Assembly: GCA_025934635.1 (NCBI GenBank)
Contig: JAICWX010000072.1
Span: forward strand, 1-32,392
Length of the DNA: 32,392 bases
Direction of reading: 5' to 3'
From: Streptosporangiaceae bacterium
Lineage (GTDB): Bacteria; Actinomycetota; Actinomycetes; Streptosporangiales; Streptosporangiaceae
Numbering within the stretch: the stretch's first letter is position 1; each line of letters opens with the position of its first letter. Shown here piece after piece: positions 7,663-14,440 of the stretch. A program made the position numbers and the translations under genes. The notes beneath the pieces are model-generated. The model was not told the DNA's origin. It made no database searches and was given only the letters and a program-made list of their open reading frames with translations.

Positions 7663-8238
7663 GTGTACTCCGTTCCACTCGGTGAATAACGCATAAGCGT
7701 AGACGATCATCAGCCTATAAGCTCGCAGCAGCCCTCAATTACATTGCGGAACTTCACGGGGCGCTGGCCGCAGGAAGAAGTCACCATCAGTGCGCAGCCG
7801 CGCACCTAAAGCAGGTAACACGCGCGAAGCGGGCGGCACTCCGCTACGATATGAAATCGTTTGCCTCAATACGGTCCGCCCGAAACGTTCGCACGCCACC
7901 GCCGGTCATCATATTGCCCGGTTCACCTCGGCTTAAGCCCGCCCCCGGCGGACCCGGTTAGCAGGGCGCGGCCGCCGGCAACATTACGGGTAAGCCGCGA
8001 TGCACGTGCACCAGATAGCATTCCACTCAGCCGAATCCCCGGTATCGGCCCAGGTTAGACGGATTCTCTCAGCTGAGAATGAGATGCACATCTCATTACA
8101 ACCTGCCGCGGCCAATAGGAGGCTCCTGCCACGCCGGGCCGCGACGCTCCCGCGGGTGCGAACCCGAACCGGACCGCACCTTCCCGTGCAGGTGCGGGCA
8201 GCCAGGCGGCCCCGGCAAGTCCGGCCCGGCCGCGGTGG
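7663..8238. other. Gene-free, relatively AT-rich stretch
   Basis: No coding frame is supported here. The stretch contains the lsr2 upstream region (7663-7740; TACGCT and TTATGC are possible -10 boxes on the minus strand), a short dyad ACGAT-ATGAA-ATCGT at 7846-7860, and the two adjacent palindromes at 8067-8097 listed separately. Confidence 0.4.
8067..8097. promoter_or_regulatory. Two abutting palindromes, operator-like
   Basis: TCTCAGCTGAGA (8067-8078) is a perfect 12-base palindrome. It is directly followed by AATGAGATG-CA-CATCTCATT (8078-8097), a dyad with 9-base arms and a 2-base centre. The size and symmetry resemble binding sites of dimeric repressors (TetR/GntR type). No intact gene starts beside it, so it may be the relic control region of a lost regulator. 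Confidence 0.4.
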
Positions 8239-8665
8239 CTACGCCGCGTAGACGCCGCCGGGAAGATATCCATTCTGCCTTAGCAGAGCGAACTGATCCT
8301 GTATCGTTGATATTTCAACCACTTTGCCGCCTTCGAAACGCCGCTGACAAAGTCCGGGACCTGCACTCGCTTGCCGGTGGCCTTGATGCCCGCATATGAG
8401 GCAGTATGAGTCCCAAGCCAAACGAGCCTCGCAACGATTTTATCGCGTGCTGAGAACATATCCGCGATATCTACCGAGAGATCAGGGAAGCCCGCTAGGC
8501 GTTCCTGTATCCTGCGTTTTGGGCGGGCCAGGCCACGACGACACCATTCGTCCTGACGCTCTCGCCGAAGATGTCATCTGCTAGGGCGCTATTCCCCGTC
8601 CGCCCATCGGTGACCCATCGGCGGGCCATCTTCATGGTGCGTTCACTTTAGGCCCGGCCGGTCAT
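8239..8665 (-). pseudogene. Decayed SnoaL-like ester cyclase (polyketide cyclase/NTF2-like fold)
   Basis: Three reading frames on the minus strand add up to one SnoaL-like protein. Frame 1 starts at ATG 8665 behind GGAGGAAGAC, hits TAA at codon 6 (8650-8648), then reads through MKMARRWVTDG and ALADDIFGES to AGYRNA and a TAG at 8497-8495. Frame 2 (8501-8349) continues RLAGFPDLSVDIADMF, DKIVARLVWLGTHT and AGIKATGKRVQVPDF. Frame 3 (8346-8239) gives RRFEGGKVVEIS, TIQDQFALLRQNGYLP and GGVYAA before TAG. These segments are in the order and spacing known for ester cyclases (FPDL, GDKV-AR-x-W-x-GTHTG, G-x-x-TGKRV, F-x-x-GKVVE, Q-x-GYLP). The second junction is explained by one missing base near 8347. 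The GC content is about 50%, far below the neighbours. The family match is from memory of the motifs, not a search. Confidence 0.8.
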
Positions 8666-8868
8666 GTCTTCCTCCGCAGGAAACTCTTCTCCGCGATGCC
8701 GGGCGACTCACCGCCGGCTCCTGCCCGGTGCTATTCGGCCGCGGTCCCGCTGTCACGCAATTGCGCTGCGCGGCCTTTATCTCGAGGGTCACCCCGCGTG
8801 CTGGGGTCATCCGGCTGCACCGGATGCGGTGAGCCGGCACCCTGGCGGGAACTGGCCGACCCGGGCGG
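8666..8868. other. Short spacer upstream of the pseudogene
   Basis: No gene is visible. The palindrome CGCAATTGCG (8756-8765) and the left arm of the hairpin at 8841-8894 lie here. Confidence 0.3.
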
Positions 8869-8894
8869 CTACTGGCCGGCCAGTTCCCGCCAGG
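8841..8894 (-). terminator. 17-bp perfect stem overlapping the 3' end of the phosphoesterase gene
   Basis: CCTGGCGGGAACTGGCC (8841-8857) is exactly complementary to 8878-8894, with a 20-base loop. A second perfect palindrome, ACTGGCCGGCCAGT (8871-8884), is nested in the right arm. The right arm encodes the last residues and stop of the minus-strand gene, so the stem probably terminates it. It looks like an inverted copy of the gene's own 3' end. Confidence 0.6.
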
Positions 8895-9327
8895 TGCGGC
8901 CGCTCCGCACGCTGGCCGGGCACTCCGCCACGATGTCCGACCCCGGGCGCGCGGCCTCGTCGCGCACCTTGACCAGGACCCAGCGGCGTTCCCCGGTCCG
9001 GGTCAGCGCGTAACCGCCGGAAAGCTTGCTGCCGTGCAGGGCGAACGAGACGTGCCCGGGTTCATCCCGGCGGAGCTCGGCGGTTCCCTCGTCCCAGATG
9101 ATCACCGCTCCGCTGCCGCGCGCCTGCCCGTCGTGCACTCCCTCGAACTCGCCCGCCGCCAGGCTGTGATCCGCGACCGGGACGGCCAGCCGCCGCACCC
9201 CCGGGTCGAGCGACGGGCCCTTGGGCACGGCCCACGAGCGCAGCACCTCACCGGACTGGAGGCGGAAATCGTAGTGCAATGTCGTCGCATCGTGCAGCTG
9301 GACGACGAAGCGGGGCAGCTCGGCCAC
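8869..9327 (-). CDS. Stand-alone LigD-type 3'-phosphoesterase domain protein
   Basis: A protein of 152 residues starting at GTG 9327. It matches the phosphoesterase (PE) module normally fused in bacterial ligase D, which trims 3' ends during non-homologous end joining. The active-site signature is present as LHDATTLHYDFRL, giving His12, His18, Asp20 and Arg22 in the H-x5-H-x-D-x-R pattern. WAVPKGPSLDP, ADHSLAAGEFEG and GSGAVIIWDEG follow as in the family. Family members usually read D-H-P-x-x-Y; here His54 is kept but the Tyr position four residues on is Ala58, so activity may be altered. The usual LigD ligase and polymerase domains and Ku are absent nearby. Single-domain PE proteins are known in actinomycetes. 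Transcription appears leaderless. Confidence 0.88.
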   Translation of the reverse strand: MAELPRFVVQLHDATTLHYDFRLQSGEVLRSWAVPKGPSLDPGVRRLAVPVADHSLAAGEFEGVHDGQARGSGAVIIWDEGTAELRRDEPGHVSFALHGSKLSGGYALTRTGERRWVLVKVRDEAARPGSDIVAECPASVRSGRTWRELAGQ

Positions 9328-9333
9328 CGACTC

Positions 9334-9339
9334 AGTATG
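9334..9339 (-). promoter_or_regulatory. -10 box of the phosphoesterase gene (leaderless)
   Basis: CATACT on the minus strand ends 6 bases before GTG 9327, so transcription probably starts at or next to the start codon. No Shine-Dalgarno sequence is visible. Confidence 0.4.
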
Positions 9340-10139
9340 CCGTGGCCGGGCGCTGTCCCGCCGGGCCAGCGAATGGCGAGCGCCGCGGGAGCCGGGCCGA
9401 GTTCACGCCTTTCCGCACCAATGCATCACGGCAGGCACAGCAGTACCAGGGCCGGTTTCATCCGCCGCGACGGTATCGCCGGCATGCGCGGAAACGATCC
9501 GGGTACCACGCCACGATTTACCTTTATCTTCCGATAACCGGCTTTATGGCATGACCCCGCGGGAACGTGACATATATCGGATCCCGAGCAAGCTGCGAAT
9601 GCACCCGTACCGGGCGGCGGCGATCCGCGCGGCGACACTGATGATCTTGAAACGGACTGGCAGCCGGACGCAGTCCCGCGCCCCGCCGAGGCCGCGCGAC
9701 CCGGTGCCGGATTTCAGCGCGAAATCAGCGCCAGGCCATTGTCCGGGACGGTGCGGACTTGCCGCGCGACCGCCGCCCGGCGGGCCCTATGGCCGGCCGT
9801 GACGGCCGGCTCCTCCCCCGGCCGCGGCTCCCCGGGCCGCAGCGCAGCGGGGCAGCAGCCCCGGCCGGCCGGTAGCCGGCCCGGCCCGGTACCAGCGGGC
9901 GCAGGCGCCGCGGGCAGCCGCCCGCTCACGGCCGGATGCCGGCAATGCCAGGGTGCAGCCGCGGCCAGCCAAGTCCGGCGAAACCCCGCCCGATGACAGT
10001 TTCCTCATCAGCTCCCCAGACCCTTCCACGCGGCGCTCGCCGTTACCGGGATCACGGACGGCGCGGGTCCGGGGTTCAAGCGAATCGGCGAAGAACCGCG
10101 AACGACCCGCCGGGCATAGTTCCCCCGGGCCCTCAGGCG

Positions 10140-10145
10140 TACGCT
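10140..10145 (+). promoter_or_regulatory. -10 box for the small acidic protein gene
   Basis: TACGCT at 10140-10145 would start transcription near 10152, giving a leader of about 40 bases that carries the ribosome binding site GGGGAG shortly before ATG 10191. Confidence 0.35.
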
Positions 10146-10190
10146 CGAGATGGCGGCTGACAGGTCGCGATCGCTCTCGGGGAGTCGGTT

Positions 10191-10391
10191 ATGGGCATCC
10201 GTTCCTGGTTCCGTTCATTCAGGTCCGCCAATCCCGGGCAAGAAGACGGGCCGTCCAGCCTGATCAAGTACCGGTACGAGGACACGGCCTTCGAGCCCGT
10301 CGAAGAGGCCGCCGCGGCCGACGTGGCCGCGGTGGAGCAGGACGACAAGTATTTCCGCCGGGACTCCCCCGCCCGCCAGGACGAACTCTGA
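10191..10391 (+). CDS. Small acidic protein of unknown function
   Basis: A protein of 66 residues starting at ATG 10191, with GGGGAGTCGGTT upstream. The N-terminus is short and basic-aromatic (MGIRSWFRSFRS). The rest is strongly acidic (KYRYEDTAFEPVEEAAAADVAAVEQDDKYF) and ends in a charged tail. No membrane segment or known motif. The amphipathic first dozen residues could touch the membrane, with an acidic disordered remainder; this is inference. A ribosome binding site, a plausible -10 box and biased codons argue that it is real despite its size. It lies 91 bases before the kinase gene, on the same strand, but the kinase has its own -10 box. Confidence 0.6.
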   Translation: MGIRSWFRSFRSANPGQEDGPSSLIKYRYEDTAFEPVEEAAAADVAAVEQDDKYFRRDSPARQDEL

Positions 10392-10468
10392 CCGTCGCCG
10401 TCACAGCGCCCGGCCCGGGCCCGGCGGGTGATCCCGGTGATGCTCGCGCGGGCGCCGGCAGGCCCGGC

Positions 10469-10474
10469 TAGGCT
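10469..10474 (+). promoter_or_regulatory. -10 box of the kinase gene (leaderless)
   Basis: TAGGCT at 10469-10474 is followed 8 bases later by GTG 10483, with no ribosome binding site between them. Confidence 0.45.
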
Positions 10475-10482
10475 AACCGGTC

Positions 10483-12903
10483 GTGGTCACGGCACCGGAC
10501 ATTCCCGGCCATAGAGTCGCCAGCGTCCTCGGCGCGGGCGGCTTCGCCACCGTGTACCGGTGCTGGCAGATCGCGGTCGGCCGGGAAGTCGCGGTCAAGG
10601 TGGACAACCGGGTGCTGCTCACCGAGCGTGACCGGCGCCGGTTCCTGCGCGAGGTGACAGCGGCGGGACGGCTGTCCGGCCACCCGCACGTCATCGACGT
10701 CTACGACGCGGGCACCCTCGGCGACGGACGCCCTTTCATGGTCATGGAACTGTGCCCGGCCGGCTCGCTCAGCGACGCGCTGCGCAGGCACGGGCCGAGG
10801 CCGGCCGGGCAGGTGCGCGACATCGGCGTGAGGCTGGCCGACGCGCTGGCCGCGGCGCATGCCTCCGGCATCTTGCACCGCGACATCAAGCCGGCGAACA
10901 TCCTGGTCAACCGGTTCGGGATGGTGGGGCTGTCCGACTTCGGGCTGGCCTCGATCATCTCCGCGCACGGCGATCAGACGGCTTCCCGCGAGGCGCTCAC
11001 CCCGGCCTACTCCTCGCCCGAGACGTTCCGCGGCGAGGAGCCCAGCGTCCTGGCCGACGTGTACTCGCTCGCGGCCACCCTGTACGCCCTGCTGTCCGGG
11101 CTCCCGCCGCATTTCACGCCGGGCGAGAAGGCACCGGGCTTCGCGACGCTCATGAGGCTGCACGACGAGCCGGTCCAGGACGTGCCCGGGGCGCCCCCCG
11201 ACCTGATGGCGCTGCTGCGGGCCGCCCTGTCGCCCGACCCGGCGATGCGGCCGCCGAGCGCCACGGCGCTGCGGGACGCGCTGGGCGGCCTGGGCGGCCG
11301 CGGGCCGGCCGCGCCCGCCGGGTACGGGCCGCCGCCGCTGGCGGCCGGGGACCGGGAACCGGCCCCCGGGCCGGGCCGGCCGCCGAGCGCACGGGCGGCG
11401 GCTCACCGGACCGGGCCGTTCCCGTCCGACGGCGGCCCGACCACGTCGGGCCGGCACCGGCCGGCTGACGGGGGAAGGACCCGGCCCGGGAGGTCAGCGC
11501 GGCGGGCCGGGCTGGCCGCCGGGCTCGTCGTGATCGTCGCGGTGGCCACCGTGCTCGGCGCCCGGTTCTTCGGGCACGGCGCCAGCCCCGGCGCCGGGTC
11601 CGGTGCCAGTCAGGGGGCCGCAAGTACGGAGACCAGCGCCACGGCGAGCGCGGCGGCCAGCACGGCATCGGTGTACGGGATCGCGACCAGGAGCACCGGC
11701 TGCCCGGCGGCGGCCGTCCGGGGGGCCGTGGCCCGGTGCCCGGCCGAGCCGGAGTGCTTCAACGGCCTGGTCTTCATCGCCGGGTCCGGGACCGCCTCGC
11801 CGCTGCCCTGCGATACGCCCCACTACTACGAGACGTTCGCGATCGCCATCTTGCCGGCCGGGGTGCAGACCTTCGACCAGCCGGTGGTGGCGGCCGATCC
11901 CACCGTCCGCCGGGTCTGCTCCCAGGCGGTCATGCTGGCGTCGCGGCAGGGCCGGGCCCGGCTCCTGCCCGGACCGGACTGGGAGATCCAGGTGCTCCCG
12001 CCGTCGGAGTCAGCCTTTGACAGCGGCGCGCGCGCTTACCGCTGCGTCGCCAACGAGATCGGGCACCAGCCGAGCGTGCCCCAGTTCGGCGGCTTATGGT
12101 GGCTCATGGAGCAGCATCAGGCCCGCCGGGGCGAGCTCGCCGCGGTCTTCGGCTATCCGGGAGTGGCCGGCGCCTACCGGCACCGGCCGCCTTACCCGGC
12201 CGAGGTGTTCGACATCCTGGAGCGGATCATCACGGACCGGCCGCGCCGGGTCCTGGACATCGGGGCCGGCGAGGGAGCGCTCGCCCGCCCGCTGGCTCGC
12301 CGGGTGGATCAGGTCGACGCGGTGGAGCCGTCGGCGGCGATGACGGAAACGGGACGCCGCCGGCCGGGCGGGGATCATCCGGCGCTGCGCTGGATCGCCG
12401 GTACCGCCGAGACCGCGCCGCTCGGCGGGCCGTACGCGCTGGTGACCGCGGGCGCCAGCCTGCACTGGATGTCGTGGCGGCCGGTGCTGACCCGGCTGGG
12501 CCCGGTGATGACCGTCCATGCGTACCTGGCCGTCGTCGACCACGGCTACCGGGACCTGCCCTGGCAGGCGGAACTGGCCGAGATCATCGTCCGCCACTCG
12601 CGCAGCCCCGGTTACGACCCCGCCTTTTCCCTGACCGGAACGCTGCAGGCGCAAGGGCTGCTGGAGATCGCGGGCCGCGCGGCCACCGCCCCGGTCCGGT
12701 TCCGCCAGCCCGTGGCCGGCTACGTCGAGCACTTCCACTCGACGTCCAGCCTGGCCCGGGAGCTCATGACCGGCGAGGAGGCCGCCGCCTTCGACCGGGC
12801 CGTGGCCGGCCTGGTGCGTCCTTACGCCGTGGACGGCCTGCTCGACCTGCCGGTCGTGGCCGACCTGGCCTGGGGACGCGTCACCGTCACAGGCGCATGC
12901 TAG
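10483..12903 (+). CDS. Membrane Ser/Thr protein kinase fused in frame to a SAM-dependent methyltransferase
   Basis: A protein of 806 residues. The cytosolic Hanks-type kinase domain is at about 8-270: glycine loop GAGGFATVY (17-25), Lys39 in VAVK, HRDIKPANIL (Asp134), SDFGLA (Asp153) and TPAYSSPE. A Pro/Gly linker and one membrane helix (about 341-362) follow. Next is an outside domain (about 390-535) with conserved-looking Cys (GCPAA, RCPAEPECFNG, PCDTPHYYETFA, RVCSQ, YRCVA), typical of actinobacterial kinases that end near S/P-QFG. Here the frame does not stop after VPQFGG. It runs into a complete class I methyltransferase (about 542-806; FGYPGVAGAYRHRPPYP, then VLDIGAGEGAL, the SAM loop). 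A methyltransferase behind an outside domain makes little topological sense. Met542 has its own -10 box, so it may be made separately. The 3' end overlaps the convergent MBL gene by 17 bases. Confidence 0.85.
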   Translation: MVTAPDIPGHRVASVLGAGGFATVYRCWQIAVGREVAVKVDNRVLLTERDRRRFLREVTAAGRLSGHPHVIDVYDAGTLGDGRPFMVMELCPAGSLSDALRRHGPRPAGQVRDIGVRLADALAAAHASGILHRDIKPANILVNRFGMVGLSDFGLASIISAHGDQTASREALTPAYSSPETFRGEEPSVLADVYSLAATLYALLSGLPPHFTPGEKAPGFATLMRLHDEPVQDVPGAPPDLMALLRAALSPDPAMRPPSATALRDALGGLGGRGPAAPAGYGPPPLAAGDREPAPGPGRPPSARAAAHRTGPFPSDGGPTTSGRHRPADGGRTRPGRSARRAGLAAGLVVIVAVATVLGARFFGHGASPGAGSGASQGAASTETSATASAAASTASVYGIATRSTGCPAAAVRGAVARCPAEPECFNGLVFIAGSGTASPLPCDTPHYYETFAIAILPAGVQTFDQPVVAADPTVRRVCSQAVMLASRQGRARLLPGPDWEIQVLPPSESAFDSGARAYRCVANEIGHQPSVPQFGGLWWLMEQHQARRGELAAVFGYPGVAGAYRHRPPYPAEVFDILERIITDRPRRVLDIGAGEGALARPLARRVDQVDAVEPSAAMTETGRRRPGGDHPALRWIAGTAETAPLGGPYALVTAGASLHWMSWRPVLTRLGPVMTVHAYLAVVDHGYRDLPWQAELAEIIVRHSRSPGYDPAFSLTGTLQAQGLLEIAGRAATAPVRFRQPVAGYVEHFHSTSSLARELMTGEEAAAFDRAVAGLVRPYAVDGLLDLPVVADLAWGRVTVTGAC
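12095..12100 (+). promoter_or_regulatory. Internal -10 box for a separate methyltransferase start
   Basis: TATGGT lies 5 bases before the in-frame ATG at 12106. From there a 265-residue protein is encoded whose first residues (MEQHQARRGELAAVFG) look like a normal methyltransferase N-terminus. This supports independent, leaderless expression of the downstream half of the fused frame. Confidence 0.4.
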
Positions 12904-13924
12904 TGCCGACCGCGTTCGGGATATAGGCGCCGGGGAAGCGGGCCGACATCGCGTGCTGGGCCCGCCAGCCGGTGCAGTGCGCGGGCACCAGCACCTGCGG
13001 GTTCAGCGCGGCCAGGTCGTCGAGCACCCGCGGGATCAGCGGCTCGAACAGCGGGCCGGCCAGGTGGTAGCCGCCCAGCAAGGCGTAGAGCGGCTGGTCG
13101 CCGGTAAGCCGGCGGGCGTACCGGGCGATGTTGACCACGCCGGCGTGACCGCAGCCGGTGATCACCACGAGCCCCTTGTCCCGGATGCGGACGATGAGGG
13201 CCTGCTCGTCGAGGACGAGCGGGTCTGGCTGCCACTGCCCGTCGAGCCAGGCCTGCTGGGGCGGCAGGCCGGGCTCGTACCCGGTGGACCGGGCGACCTC
13301 GCCGGTGATCAGCACGGACCGGCCGAACAGGAAGCTGGGCTGGCGTTCCTCGATGATGTCGAAGCCCGCCTCGAGCAGGGCCCGGCGGCTGGTGGTGGGC
13401 AGTTCCCGGGGCTCGCGGCCGGGCAGCTGCAGGCGGCGCCGGCGCCAGAAGTGCGGGTGGATCAGCACCGGCATGTTCACCTGGCCGAGCACCCGGATCA
13501 GCCCGTCGAGCCCGGTCGTGTGGTCATAGTGCCCGTGGCTGCAGACGATGGCCTCGATCGAGGACGGGTCGATATCCAGGCGGCGCATGTTCTCCGTGAC
13601 GCCGTCCGGGCTGGTGCCCGCGTCGAACAGGAAGCGGTGCTCCTGTCCGGCCTTGGTCACCGTGACCAGGACCGAGAAGCCGTGCTCGGCAATCAGCCCG
13701 TCGGGGACCTGCGCCTTCTCCATCACCGCGGACGGCCGGGACGGGCCGCTGCCGAAGGCGAACCTCGTGGCCGGCCCCTGGTCTGCCATCAGGTTGTCGG
13801 TGACGTTGTCCATCAGCGTGGTCACCACCACCGAGTCCACCGGTTCCAGGTCGATCTCGATGGCCGGGTCCACGTCGTGGCGGACTGCGGCGCTCAGGTC
13901 AGGCGGGCTGTCGTCCATGCACAC
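12887..13924 (-). CDS. Metallo-beta-lactamase-fold hydrolase (COG1237-like)
   Basis: A protein of 345 residues from GTG 13924, chosen because TACGAT lies 6 bases upstream; ATG 13918 is two codons later. The MBL metal motif CSHGHYDHTTGLDGL (H-x-H-x-D-H) is near residues 120-130. Further ligand-bearing segments are GCGHAGVVNIARY and a late LGGYHLAGP and PAHCTGW. The early TTLMDNVTDNL and FLFDAGTSPDGV are typical of the branch annotated as 7,8-dihydropterin-6-yl-methyl-4-(beta-D-ribofuranosyl)aminobenzene 5'-phosphate synthase-like, though bacterial members rarely have a proven substrate. Cytoplasmic. Divergent from the YqeY-like gene with only 36 bases between start codons. The 3' end overlaps the kinase-methyltransferase gene by 17 bases. 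Confidence 0.85.
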   Translation of the reverse strand: MCMDDSPPDLSAAVRHDVDPAIEIDLEPVDSVVVTTLMDNVTDNLMADQGPATRFAFGSGPSRPSAVMEKAQVPDGLIAEHGFSVLVTVTKAGQEHRFLFDAGTSPDGVTENMRRLDIDPSSIEAIVCSHGHYDHTTGLDGLIRVLGQVNMPVLIHPHFWRRRRLQLPGREPRELPTTSRRALLEAGFDIIEERQPSFLFGRSVLITGEVARSTGYEPGLPPQQAWLDGQWQPDPLVLDEQALIVRIRDKGLVVITGCGHAGVVNIARYARRLTGDQPLYALLGGYHLAGPLFEPLIPRVLDDLAALNPQVLVPAHCTGWRAQHAMSARFPGAYIPNAVGTSMRL

Positions 13925-13930
13925 AGGCCC

Positions 13931-13953
13931 ATCGTAGGCGCTGACCGTAAAGT
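13931..13953. promoter_or_regulatory. Back-to-back divergent -10 boxes
   Basis: TACGAT on the minus strand (13936-13931) serves GTG 13924. TAAAGT on the plus strand (13948-13953) serves ATG 13961. Only 11 bases separate the two boxes and both genes would be leaderless, so each promoter's upstream element lies in the other gene's initiation region. Confidence 0.5.
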
Positions 13954-13960
13954 GGCCGGC

Positions 13961-14440
13961 ATGCACGCGAACCGGCCGGACGGAAATGCCGGCGACACCG
14001 GGCCCGACATCGCGGCCCGGCTGCGCCGGGCACTCACCGCAGCGCTCAAGGCCAGGGACAAGGACGGCACGGCGGCCCTGCGCTCGGCGCTGAGCGCGAT
14101 CGGGAACGCCGAGGCGGTCGACCCCGGGGAGCCGGGATCCGGGCCGCCCGCCGCGGCCGGAAGTGCTCATCTCGCCGGGACAGTGGCGGGCCTGGGGGCG
14201 GCCGAGGCGCAGCGGCGCCACCTGACCGAGGCCGACATCACCGCGATCGTCCGCGCCGAAGCTGCCGAACGCGACGCCGCCGCCAGCCAGTACGAGCGCG
14301 CCGGGCACGCGGGGCAGGCCGCCGGGCTGCGGCATGGCACCCGGGCGCTGCTGGACGCCCTGGGCACCGGAGGCGAAGCCGCCCTGGACGCCGGGGGCGC
14401 AGCCCTGGCGGCCGGGGACGATGGCGGGGTGGCCCGGTGA
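13961..14440 (+). CDS. YqeY/GatB-C-terminal-like protein
   Basis: A protein of 159 residues starting at ATG 13961, seven bases after TAAAGT. The first helix IAARLRRALTAALKARDKDGTAALRSALSAIGNAEA matches the start of YqeY proteins, which are related to the tRNA-binding tail of GatB. A helical C-terminal half follows with LTEADITAIVRAEAAERDAAASQYERAG. YqeY is about 148 residues, so the length fits. This copy has an inserted Gly/Pro/Ala-rich loop (about 52-72) and a divergent, Ala-rich C-terminus, so it may not be the housekeeping paralogue. The function of YqeY is not settled. The following methyltransferase start overlaps its stop by 4 bases, which indicates coupling. Confidence 0.75.
   Translation: MHANRPDGNAGDTGPDIAARLRRALTAALKARDKDGTAALRSALSAIGNAEAVDPGEPGSGPPAAAGSAHLAGTVAGLGAAEAQRRHLTEADITAIVRAEAAERDAAASQYERAGHAGQAAGLRHGTRALLDALGTGGEAALDAGGAALAAGDDGGVAR

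Larger units (their letters stand above)
9328..10190. other. Gene-free stretch
   Basis: No frame here has convincing coding character. An AT-rich patch at 9516-9550 (TTTATCTT, GATAACC, CTTTATGG) looks promoter-like and precedes an open frame at 9551-9802, which I do not accept as a gene. The small dyad GATTTC-AGCGC-GAAATC is at 9710-9726. The rest is GC-rich sequence without recognisable structure up to the promoter of the small gene at 10191. Confidence 0.35.

Noticed and set aside
7846..7960. Short plus-strand frame from ATG 7851 right after TACGAT
   Set aside because: About 40 codons only and no spacing between box and start (the ATG follows directly); codon usage unlike neighbours and no motif.
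9551..9802. Possible 83-codon gene after an AT-rich, promoter-like patch
   Set aside because: The first 40 codons look moderately protein-like, but the rest is Pro/Arg/Gly-rich, with no ribosome binding site and no recognisable family.
10060..10100. tRNA T-arm-like GGGGTTCAAG sequence
   Set aside because: No matching acceptor, D-arm or anticodon arm around it; I found no tRNA or rRNA gene in the window.
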